This document shows positions 12,015 through 22,600 of a stretch of DNA of 64,000 nucleotides, piece after piece. Below the pieces are notes generated by a model, which was given only the letters and a program-made list of their open reading frames with translations, ran no database searches and had not been told where the DNA came from. How positions within the stretch are numbered: position 1 is the stretch's first letter; each line of letters opens with the position of its first letter. The position numbers and the translations under genes are program-made. Origin of the DNA: Siderastrea radians (taxonomy: Eukaryota > Cnidaria > Anthozoa > Scleractinia > Rhizangiidae); assembly GCA_964017195.1 (NCBI GenBank), contig OZ024895.1, positions 19,829,034 through 19,893,033 on the forward strand, written 5' to 3'.

Positions 12015-13665
12015 TTGCGTCAAAAAGCTGTAAAAGTATTAGGGGTTCACTTTAGCTACAATAATGAAGAATCAACTCAGAAGAATTTCTATGACAAGCT
12101 CAGAGGAATCAAATCTCAAATACGCTTGTGGAGTTGGAGAGGCCTCTCCCTGTTTGGTAAAGTCACAATTATTAAAAGTTTATTACTTCCTAAAATTTTA
12201 TACATTTCGTCAATTCTTCCTTCTCCTTTGGAGTTCATGAAGACTTTTCAAACGATTATATATAATTTTCTTTGGAAGGGTCCTGATAAAATCGCCAGGA
12301 CAGCAGTAATAAATGATTACGAATTTGGTGGCTTAAAGGTAACTGATCTTACAACGTCAATTATGTCACTCCGACTTTCATGGATCGGAAGAATTTTAAG
12401 CGATAACTTTTATCCCTGGAAAGCCTATCTATTACATTTACTAAAACCTTTTGGTCGAGAATTATTTTTTTGTTGTGATTATAATATTAATGACTATATC
12501 ATTTCCCCAATATTCTATAAGGAGATGTTACATTGGTGGTCAAATTTTCGTTCTAGGTTTGACCTTGTAAGTCTACGTGAAACAATTATCTGGAACAATC
12601 ATAATATTAGAGTAAACGGTAAACCTATATTTGATAATAATTATAATAGCGCAAACATTGTTCTCTTAAGCGGCTTAAAATTTGATTTGAGTCCTTTAAC
12701 CTTGCAAAACAAAATGGCTTAAGAGATTCCAACTTTCTGACCTGGACTGGTGTGCGCTGCGCTGTACCAAGTCATCTTAGAATTCGAGGCCGCGAAGTTA
12801 ATAGAGATCATGTCAGATCACTGCAATTTAAAATCGGTGACAGAATTTTTGATCCAGCACTTAGCAAGTCTAGGGATTTCTACGGTCTGCTTATATCCAG
12901 TAAGGCGACAGAGTCCAGAGGCTTCATAAAGCGGTTGAAATCAAAATTTTCTATTGATGATGTGGAAGCAAAAAAGGTTTTCTCATTAATAAGGTCCTGT
13001 ATCTGTGAAACATATGTGCAATGTTTTCAGTTTAAAATACTGAACGACATTTTATTCACAAATTCCCGCTAAGCTAAGATAGGTGTAATACAAAGCGATC
13101 TTTGCACCTTTTGTAGTACTTGTCCGGAAACAATTGATCATTTATTCTTTTACTGTGTTTACTCACGTGCCAGTGGCGGATCCAGAATTTTTGAAAGGGG
13201 GGTGGCTGACCTGACAGAACGATATCAGAATATTCAAAGACAAAATTACCTCAGTGATAGTTCTGTTCCCTTTCATAATTTCAAGCTTAAACGACCCCAA
13301 AGAGGGGGGTGGCTAGCCACCCAATCCACCCCCCCCTGGATCCGCCCCTGCGTGCATTTTGGGAAAAATTTGAATCTTATTGGATCGCTATTGCCAAAGA
13401 ATAAAGGAAACTCGAGTTGAAGGCTATTTTAATTGGCGTCACAGATACTAAATGTCCTCTGCTTAACTATTTAATTGTTTTAGGTAAGCTACATTTATGG
13501 AACTGCCGTAGGAATAATAGCCTTCCTTCAGTTTTCTCTTCCTATTAGAAACTAGTTAGAAGAAAATATGAAACTGAACGTCACATTGCTGCTAAGTATA
13601 ATAATGTGAAGATGCTAGAGGCTAAGTGGAAACCCGTTTCGAATTGCAATTTGTTAGGTACATAG
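12015..13665 (+). pseudogene. L1-clade LINE ORF2 3' end, inactive, interrupted by a MITE
   Basis: The first open part (to 12722) has VLGVHFSYNN, WRGLSLFGKVTIIKSLLLPK, YNFLWKG and EFGGLKVTDL, the post-reverse-transcriptase region of L1-type ORF2. After a stop at 12720 the frame shifts into 12752-13072 and then CTFCSTCPETIDHLFFYC, the C-terminal zinc knuckle. After the 13171-13350 insertion it resumes FWEKFESYW and runs to KWKPVSNCNLLGT and TAG at 13663-13665. Endonuclease and reverse-transcriptase cores are missing (5' truncation). Confidence 0.9.
13171..13350. mobile_element. 180-bp MITE with CAGTGGCGGATCCAG ends, inside the LINE
   Basis: Left end CAGTGGCGGATCCAG and right end CTGGATCCGCCCCTG are inverted. 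CGTGC flanks both sides (13166-13170 and 13351-13355). Removing it restores the LINE reading ...YSRAFWEKF.... Confidence 0.9.
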
Positions 13666-13689
13666 GTGTGTAACCGGAAAACAAACTGT

Positions 13690-14060
13690 ATAAAAGTAGT
13701 GTTAAAATTGTAGTCTAAGGAAGTATTGTATAGTCAGTAGTGTAGTATAAGTAATGTATTGTAAGTAGTATTGCAAGTAGTGTGGTAACAGGGTGGTAAC
13801 GAGGTATGTTTTGTTTGCTGATCCCATTTTTGTACGCAAATTTCTGATCCTTGATTCCAAAAGGGTGACCCATTTTCGTCCCTGATCCCACAAATATGGT
13901 ACAACCTGACCCCTGATCCCTAAAAAACTGCTGATTCCGATCCCATGGTCTGTGATCCCTGAGCCCAGGGCTATGATCCCAGATCCCATCCCTCTGATCC
14001 TTGATCCCACCCCTTTGATCCCTGATTCCACACACCTCGTTACGACCCTGCAATCGAACC
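13690..14060. repeat. Low-complexity repeats: GTAGTATTG-type and TGATCCC-type arrays
   Basis: 13700-13800 repeats a GTAGT(A/G)TTG-like word just after the LINE end. 13840-14040 repeats CCCTGATCCC-like decamers, which keep two minus-strand frames open (Gly/Arg/Asp-rich) without being genes. Confidence 0.75.
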
Positions 14061-14461
14061 CTGAATCGAACAATATAAAAATCATTCAAAATATATCAGT
14101 CATTTGAACAGTATGTCTCAGAATGTAAGATCAACTTACTAATTGAGTTCATCGGACTAACAGAAGATTGCAATTTGTTAATTTTCATATATGATTTTTC
14201 ATTTCTTATCAGCATATGTAATCTTTACAATAACCCATCCAAATTCAATGAACCGAAACAAAACTATAAAGATAACACACTGAAGTCACAATATTGACCT
14301 CCACAGCACCGGTACATTTTTCGGATTGGGCTCCGTCCTCACTGCCGTTTGTCTCTGACGTTGCTTAAATAGCCTAGAAATTCACGCAGTAAATTTAAAA
14401 AAACGTGGCCGTTCGAATGATGGTTATCCTGCGGGAGATCGACACCCTGGGAATCCGAAAT

Positions 14462-14665
14462 GGTTCGTTTTTCATCCAACGTCCATCATTTTTTGCGATT
14501 GCCTTCCGGCCCAACTCAATCGAACTTAATCGAACGCAATCGAACCTAATCAACGTTCGATTGCTCCAATTTTTTGTGAGAGTTCGATTGTGTTCGATTA
14601 AGTTCGATTGAGTTGGGCCGGAAGGCAATCGCAAAAAATGATGGACGTTGGATGAAAAACGAACC
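14462..14665. repeat. Near-perfect hairpin, 84-bp arms
   Basis: 14462-14545 and 14582-14665 are reverse complements with a single mismatch, separated by a 36-bp loop. Arms contain AATCGAACTTAATCGAACGC-type repeated AATCGAA words. No flanking duplication recognised. Confidence 0.92.
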
Positions 14666-14714
14666 AGTATAATACCCGGTATAATAAAAAGGAATACTTA
14701 GCCGCGGCGCTCTT

Positions 14715-14965
14715 CAGTGTATCACGGTGGAGGAGGACAGGGGGGCGGGGAGAAGAAAAGGGGGGCGGGAGGTGTACCGGAGGGGACTACCCGGGAGGCG
14801 GTAGTACTGGGGGTGAGAAGCGGGAGAAATAGGGGAAAATTACGCAACATTGTGCAATATTTCGCAATCGAAAAAAGCGCGAAGACTGGCGGGAGCCAAC
14901 AAAAATAGGTGGGAACCGGGATTAAATTCTACGGGAAGCGGGAAGTTTAACCCCCCCCCCCCCCG
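14715..14965. repeat. G-rich tract and poly-C run
   Basis: 14720-14840 carries many G3-G6 runs on the + strand with short spacers, able to form G-quadruplexes. 14950-14964 is a C run. Confidence 0.7.
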
Positions 14966-14969
14966 TCAC

Positions 14970-16087
14970 CCTTGTATACCACTCGACTTCGTGGAAAATG
15001 AAGTTCACAATATATTGGGGAAAACACTACGTACCCTTTGAGACGAATTGAAGGTCAAATTAAAAAAATTAAAAAATAAAAAACGCTGGCATTTCGTTAG
15101 GTCAGTTTAATATCCTTTAATTAACGGAATTATGCTTATCAAAAGAGGTATCATGAGCCCTCTTATGCACTTTCCTGTGTAACGGTTTGAAAGAGATCTT
15201 TTTAACTGATCAAAAATAATCTGAGTACCGATAAAAAGTGCTGCTTAACAATTTCTGCTGGGCACATTATAGCAGCTTTTAGTAGCACGAACTTTGATCA
15301 TTTGTTTAGTGGGATGGGAATGTCATTAAATTTGTCGGAAATGACATAATGAGGAGTAGATCTGCTCGAAAGTTTACAACAAGGGAACAATTGACTGGAA
15401 AAAAAAACTTTTTACTGTGTCGATGAAAGTTGTAAAACGGTTTCGAATTGGACTTTGCTAGACTGTCCGTCTCAAACTACATGGGTCAGTGTCCGTCTTT
15501 GTAGAAGAAGCAAAGACCTAAGTATGGAAGGAACGAACTTCTCGAGTCCTGCTTTTTTAAAAGAAGTCCTCCGTAATTTCTACAATCATCAAAACTTGAT
15601 AAAGTTGAACAGCTTTTCTGCGTATAGAATTATAAATTTATGTAGTCTTCATTTTAACTATATAGGTAGGTTTTTTTATTATCACTGCAGCAGGAAGGAA
15701 GTTTCAGGGCTGTACCGTCAAAACTGCCAAAGTCGGCTCGGAAAAACGTTCAATTCAGAAGTTTTCAAATCTATGTCACATTTCAGATTTGAAGGAAAAT
15801 TTCAATGGGATTTAAATTTTGCGAAAGGTTTAAAACCGATTATTTTAATTGAAACAAGTGCGATACTTCAGTTCAAAAAATTGTCGATGACAAAACTGGA
15901 AGGCGTTGATCGTGAAATAGGGGCTGCGACGGCGATGAAACCGGAAATGAGTCCTTTTCACATTTAAAATAATCTTTAGCAAATGACTGCTAATACAAGT
16001 TGTTACTTTTCATTGCCAATTGGCTGGCTAAAATATGCGTCTTTTACGAACATTTTGACACATTCGAGAGATTAGTAGGTGATTACA
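14970..16087. other. Non-coding stretch upstream of FARP
   Basis: Holds a 170-codon open frame at 15455-15967 (+) with no recognisable domain or codon pattern; probably chance. Nothing else identified. Confidence 0.4.
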
Positions 16088-16185
16088 CATCCTCGGAGAC
16101 CCAGGGGCTCTCCCGCTCTTGTTGTAAACTTTCGCCCATGAAAATACCGTCGTCCCGACTAGCTGCCCCTGGGTCTCCGAGGATG
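16088..16185. mobile_element. 98-bp MITE just upstream of FARP
   Basis: Perfect 21-bp terminal inverted repeats beginning CATCCTCGGAGACCCAGG. Flanked by the 9-bp duplication GTGATTACA at 16079-16087 and 16186-16194. The 9-bp duplication fits Mutator-like elements. Confidence 0.92.
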
Positions 16186-16524
16186 GTGATTACATTGCCA
16201 ACAGAGAGATCAATGAAATATTTACATTATGCCGCACGCAACGCCTTATTTCCGGCGGTATATGGGATACATCACCCCAAATACTGCCATATATGGGAGG
16301 AGTGTTATTGTCTTCGCTTTTGGCCAATCACAGCGAAGTTTTGACTGAGCGCTTTGAAGCCATGTTGGTGTCGCCGGATCGAAATTTTATCCACATTTTG
16401 TTGTAGTGATTTTAGTTTTGAATTTCCATTGGATTGTCTGCTCTTGACTTATTGAGGTTTTACCACGGGGTGAGCGTGTTTTGGGTGTTATTCGTGAGCG
16501 CTGCGTGCTCACAATTCGAGCAAC
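16186..16524 (+). promoter_or_regulatory. Probable FARP promoter and 5' UTR region
   Basis: Sequence between the upstream MITE and the start codon. It carries a CCAAT motif at 16324-16328, no obvious TATA box, and an in-frame TGA at 16495. The transcription start cannot be placed from sequence; an unseen upstream non-coding exon is possible. Confidence 0.35.
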
Positions 16525-16650
16525 ATGTCTCGTCGATACGACTTGGGTGAGCAAGACTCCAGGGCCAGTGGAGGTTCCAGGGCAAATCGACACAAAGTCA
16601 CTGTGAAAGTTTGTATGCTAGATGATTCTGTGGTTAAATTCGATTTGGAG
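16525..16650 (+). CDS. FARP: FARP exon 1 (start codon, FERM F1 begins)
   Basis: Residues 1-42. Starts ATG TCT CGT after in-frame TGA at 16495-16497. The first 22 residues are polar and disordered; [18 protein letters not shown] is the first FERM F1 (ubiquitin-like) strand pair seen in FARP proteins. Ends phase 0 at donor gtgaga. Confidence 0.93.
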
Positions 16651-19600
16651 GTGAGAGCTATATGCTGTAATATGATGGTATTTTTGTTATCGGACCACTT
16701 TGTATTACTGTTGCTTGTGTTTAATTTACGGGCAATGATAAGTCTTATGTGTTTTCTCTGTCCCTCTTTGCGAATCACTTCTCAACTCTTCACAACAGCA
16801 AATAAATTATCAACAGCTGCTTTCGAAAGGGGGGACATTTCTTGCTGTCATTTCGTGGCTAATTGACGGTAAATGCCGTGTTTTTATATGCGTGCCTTGT
16901 ACATCGTTTCTTTTCTGTGTGGTGGGATTTTTTTACTTCTTTGTTATGTTGAAAGTGAAGATGTCCAAATTGCCTTTATCGAAGGTGCGTTCGAAGTAAG
17001 CTTATTTCATCCATATCTTGGAATGTTTTCCCTTGCCAAGCACGTGCTACGTGAATTAGCTATTACTTTTGTACTTGAAATATTTTAGTCTGTAATGGTT
17101 CCTAAATTATTTGTTGTGGCGTGAAGTTGGGAAACATTCTGAATTTTCTTTTCAATCTTTTGAAATGCGTGTGATAACTTCTCATATAAGCAATCTATAT
17201 GGCTATATTAGTGTTGGCTTATGTACCCTCGTGCCAATCCATTTCATTGAAGTTTATTTGGAGAATTCCTTTCAAATGTCAGAATTCGAAATTTTGTGCG
17301 TTCTTTGGTAAACAGAACTCCTTTTTACAGCATTTCATCTTTTAATGAAAACGTCATGATGTCAGAAAGCGAAATCTTCTTATTATTCTGCCCATGGCTA
17401 TGTCGGAAGCCATTCTTTTCTACAGTCGGAGGCCAAAACAAACTTCGATTGATGAAGCTATCACTTCTTAGTCAATTTCATTCCTTAAACTTTGTATATT
17501 CCTCTGTGGATACGTAGCAAGGTTGTTTTCTGTGCAATGGTGATACCCGGCCCAACTTAAAACCCAAAGTAAACATTGTTTGGAATTTGTAAACAGATTA
17601 TGAAGCGTTTTCTTCTCCGCTATGCGAACAATTTTCAGCGAACAGAACGTCTCTGTGTTAAGTGACCTTGTTCGCCTTTCATTTGGGAGCTATTTAATCA
17701 AGATGAAAGAAACAAGAGATTTTAATTTTTGTTTGGAACAGTAAAGAAAAATAAAAATGGCGGCGAGCAAAACTATTTTAAAGGGCACTAACCGTTAAGC
17801 TTATATTATCAGTTCAGCGATCGGCCTTGATCTGAAGAAACCAGTGTCATAATTTTCGTGTTGACATAAATTGCGGCTTTCTTGGAAATTTATTTATCTG
17901 ATAAGTCGACCTTTGATTATTTCCCTTTCGAATTTTTAGCTTTGTCACGTTACGTTTGCAATAGGCTAATTTTAATTAAATGCTGCCCGTCGTTGAAATT
18001 ACGTATTTATATTATTATTTTTCGGGTGAAAGGTCGATTTCTGTTAGTTTAATTAAAGTTTTGCGATTTAATGAGTATTTTTTAAAAATATAAGCTGCCT
18101 GAACCACCCTTCATAGTCAGATTTTTCAGCAGGGTAATGGGTGTCTTGTTTCAGCGTTTATATATTTCTGTTTACAGTGTACATCAGGTGTTCTGCAATG
18201 CCATATGCACTCTGTAAAGCTTTTCATGCTGGGCTGCCTCTCACCACATTCATCATACAGTTATTTAGAATTAACTGTCCTTAATTATTTTTCTGCTGCA
18301 TACAAACAGTAATCCCTTCCTTTTGAAGATGAAGTAGAAGAGTAGTTGCTAATCCAGTGCTTAAACCTAAAAATTATATATAATTATGTTAATGAGATAG
18401 AAATAAAGATGAAAATTCCTGACTGGTGAATAAAACCTGAAATTTTAGGTTTGGATGATAAACCCTATCAGGCCTACCACAAGTGGAAAAATTTGTATAA
18501 TTTTATTGATGAGATAAACTGGCCACTGTAAAGTAATTGAAAGCTGATATTTCGAATGTTAGCCATTCATCCGAGCTACGAAGTGCTAACTTATAATGCA
18601 ACCTTTCGATTTCCTTATTGTGGCCAAGTTACATGTGTACCATATCAACTCAGTTGATAAATATTCGAATTTTCGTTTCACTTTCCCACCCACACAACAC
18701 CACAGTTTCTTTACAAACTAACCCCTTTATTCTTCTACCATATAAGTGCCTTTTTGCTCCAAGTTGATAAAAAATATGTCAGTCTAGTGTCCATGTATTG
18801 TAGGCCATTTGGAAAAGGTCTTTCATAAACTAAAGATAGCTATGTTATGTAGCTATAGATTTTAGCTTTCAGTTTGATAGGAGAATGGTTTCATAATTTT
18901 GCAACTGGCATGCATGTCTTTGTTTAACCCTGTTGTTTTCAGTGTTGCTCTCAGTATAGAAGTTAATGTGTACTTAATTGAGTGAGTGCGAGGGCTGGAC
19001 GGGAAAATATTTGGCTTGTAGTCGTTGCATAATGTCCTTGCTGTGCTTGGTCCGTGCACCATTTCCAAGAGTCAAATTTTCCAATCTGGTCTGACCTAGC
19101 TCACTGGCAGTCAATTGATAAGTATTTTATCCTACATTGTACCACCATTTTCATGCTTAGTATTATTGGCAAATGATGAAAAAAATGCTGGTGCCGAATG
19201 AACAGATGACGTGTGTGGGGCTGGACAGCCTTTCCTGGACTGGCTTACAATACAATACAATACAGTACAGTACACTTTATTTAACGAGGGTGAACATATT
19301 AACCTTTTACAGTTTTCTAACATATGGCCCTCAAAATAAACATTAAACATCAACCCGTCTGGTCCTACAGGTACACACGTCAACTTGCCAATCCATTTTG
19401 CATAGAATTGCAATAGTGGGGCTGTACAGTGGTATAATAATGGTAAAATTAATGTGTTCTGGACCAGACATGTTTAAAGGGACAGTGTCCCGGCCAATAA
19501 AAGTATTGCATGTTTTCTTCAGTATGGCCAGGAGTGTGCTGTAAGCTCGTTTTAATAGCTTGGAATGGGAAGAAAAAAAACAAAGTAATGAAATCGAAAC

Positions 19601-22600
19601 CAAAGATGCAAAATAATGACTAAAAATTTGAAAGTTCTACGTAGAATGGCGATTTTAATTTCTGAGCCCCCTGTCTTTTATTTCTCGTAGCCCAAATGCA
19701 AAGGAAAAGCGTTACACGACGAAGTCTATGAGCATCTAAACTTGGAGGAGCGTGAATACTTTGGATTAAATTTCTATGACAAGAGTGATAATTTGGTAAG
19801 TACATACATATGGTACATTTATATGTACAAACCATGCATATTTTTAAGTACATATTTATAATATACATTACATATTAATTTTATACATACAAACCGTCCC
19901 TCATTGTCAACTTGTTCCAGTTCTCGTAAAACTGTCCTTTTCCTTTCAAGCAACTCTCCTTGTGATTACAAGAGGCAGGCTAGCCCGGTTAGCTGGGCTG
20001 GCTTGGTTTGGTGGGATCCCAGCATGTCTGTTAAACACACAAGCCCACATGCTAGCCCAGCTAGCCAGGATGCTACTATCATGATACTTGGATCATGGCT
20101 AGCTGGGGTGAAAATTTGCCATGTAATCTCACTTGCCGCGCTAGCCCAGCTAACTGGGCTGACACTTTCATGTGACTAAATTTTGTTTCAGAGCAAATGG
20201 CTCACCAGATGTAACTGTTCGCTTCGTCTAATGGCGGTCCTAGATGTATCTCTTTTCCTCTAAAACTATCTGGTCTGTTTCTCAGACAATCTGAGATTGT
20301 ACATGTACCCACACTTTCTCTCTTGGCCCTTGCATGAAGCTGAAAATGGGGTTTAACTTATAATTTCATATTAAATTTTCATAATATGAACACAATAATA
20401 ATTATAATTATAATTATTATATGCCAATACTTGCTTTGACCCCTTCAATCCCAGTACTTTACAAGACTAAAATAATATTAATTAACACATTGTACCAAAT
20501 TTCATTTTACAAAATATCAAGAAACAAATAGCCTCACAGGAAAGTGCTGCTCAGCATCTGTCACTTGAAAGGTCATACTTTCACAGATTCAAAACTTAGA
20601 ACAACCTCATACAGCATACATGTAATAAGCTACATCACAGAAAAGTACTCTGTCTGTTCAATATCTTGCATTTGAATGGTCACACTTGAGGATTTTGTGC
20701 ACAGACTTGGAACTTGGAACCACTTCGTATTAGCTGTCATTTGAATAGTCACTCATCCAGAGGCTTAAAATTTAGAACTACCCTGTAAAGCATAACAAAA
20801 GCATCAGATGACAGGACTGTACATGTACTGCTGGATCATGACACATGTAGCTTTCATTTGAATGGTTTGACAGTCTCTGTCAATGAAACTCGATTTCTGC
20901 AACAGTATGTGTGTGTCAGTAGTCCTCAAGAATCAACTTACAGTGTGCACAGGGAGTTTTCTTTTTACTGGTAATTAACCAGACTTGTACCCAGTCACTA
21001 TTAATGAGTCGGGAGGGAAGGGAGAAAAGATTGGATTCTGTTGAGGCATGTGGGGTGATTTGCATTTATATCTCACATGTTTTAAAACACCTTTGATTTC
21101 AGTTTTGGTTGGATGACATAAAACCAATACACAAACAAGTTAAAGGTGAGTAACAGTTGATTTCAACATCGTAAACATGGACATTTTTTTCTGAGCGTTC
21201 GCATTGCAGCTGCTGGACATTTGACTTGTTTGTGATTGTAATATTGTCGCCCTCCTTACCGTTTATAACTCTGTTTCTGTTGTTCTAATTGAGGGAATAA
21301 ATTATGGCTCTGACTAGAAAGTCTCTGAGTGATTTGTCCCTCTTATAAGCGGCAGTACATGAGTATTAGTGTAAGAGAACGTTTTATACAGTGTATCTCA
21401 TTTTTTGCGAGTACAGTATGGCTCCAACACTATAAATGTCATTTGGGTTTGGACATGGTGTTCTTGATAAAAAAATGCTTAACAACTAGCAAGACCGGTT
21501 TCGGAAACTTGAGTGGTTTTCTTCTTCAGTTGCTTTGGTACTCAAGTGAGTGTGAGTTGGTGTGGTCAGATGATCACAGAGCTACTGTTTATATAGTTCA
21601 GCATCCATGTCATGTTAATGTGTGAGTGTTTGCTTTAAGGTCACGGGCATTTGCTGTAGGGATGACTATTGAGTAAAATTGTACTATAATTGTAATAAAT
21701 TATGTACAAGTCATGCAGTGTTGTGATAGTTGGAACATTATTGCAATAGTATTACAATAACTGGGATTCATATTGCGATAGTGTTGTGATGGTAGTACAG
21801 TTTAACCACACTAACCTTCCAGTTGAAGTGTTGTGTCTACTACACCTTTTCCAGTTAGTGTGACAAAAAAGCGGGTGAAGTCATGGGCATTAATAATTGC
21901 CTGAAAGTCTCTACTAAACAGTGAATCCAGAGCTGCAAATAACTGCCAGTCATTGGACAATGTCCAACTAAAATCGGTCCATGTCCAATGAAATCGTAAC
22001 TTTGGGTTTGGACATTATGTCTGGACAATTTTTTTTTACCAAATAATAAGTAAATAATGATAAGAAATAACTTTTTCAAAGAGACTTCCACTGATTTTGC
22101 AGATGAATGAAACTACCTTGAGTAGATGTGAACTGTTGGGCAAATGAAATGGAATATGTTGTATCATTTAAGAATTGAAGTGAGGGTAAAAGGTGGCATG
22201 AGTGTTACGGAATGGCATATTTCTGTACATGCATGTCCTTTCAAGAAAGAAAAATTATTTGCAGCCCTGGTGAATCCTATTTTAATTTCACAAGTTCACT
22301 AGTTTCTGAGTCAATTAGATGACCATGTCCATCTGACTCAACTGTTCTGGGTGCTTTTGTCTCACGCAATCAGTCAGATTGGTGGTACTGTATTTCCACT
22401 GTACTTGAGAACTGCCAAGTGTAGTCTGCATTCCACTTGTGTTGTGGATAGATTACCACCATCTTTCAAAACAAACTGTCACAATGTATCGATAGTTTGA
22501 AGCATGTGTTGTTACACCCCATAATTTTCTTGAGGATGTTCTCGCTAATTTTTTATGTGCATCCTTACTGTGCAAGCAATTCACATTGCAGTGTCATGCC

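Noticed and set aside
13702..14089. Two overlapping minus-strand frames rich in Gly, Arg and Asp
   Set aside because: Produced by the TGATCCC decamer repeats; no gene structure.
15455..15967. 170-codon open frame upstream of FARP
   Set aside because: No recognisable domain, an erratic composition and no matching splice context; treated as chance in AT-rich DNA, though transcript data could revive it.
16873..17517. Run of short hydrophobic open frames in intron 1
   Set aside because: T-rich intron sequence gives Phe/Leu-rich chance frames; no splice-consistent extension.
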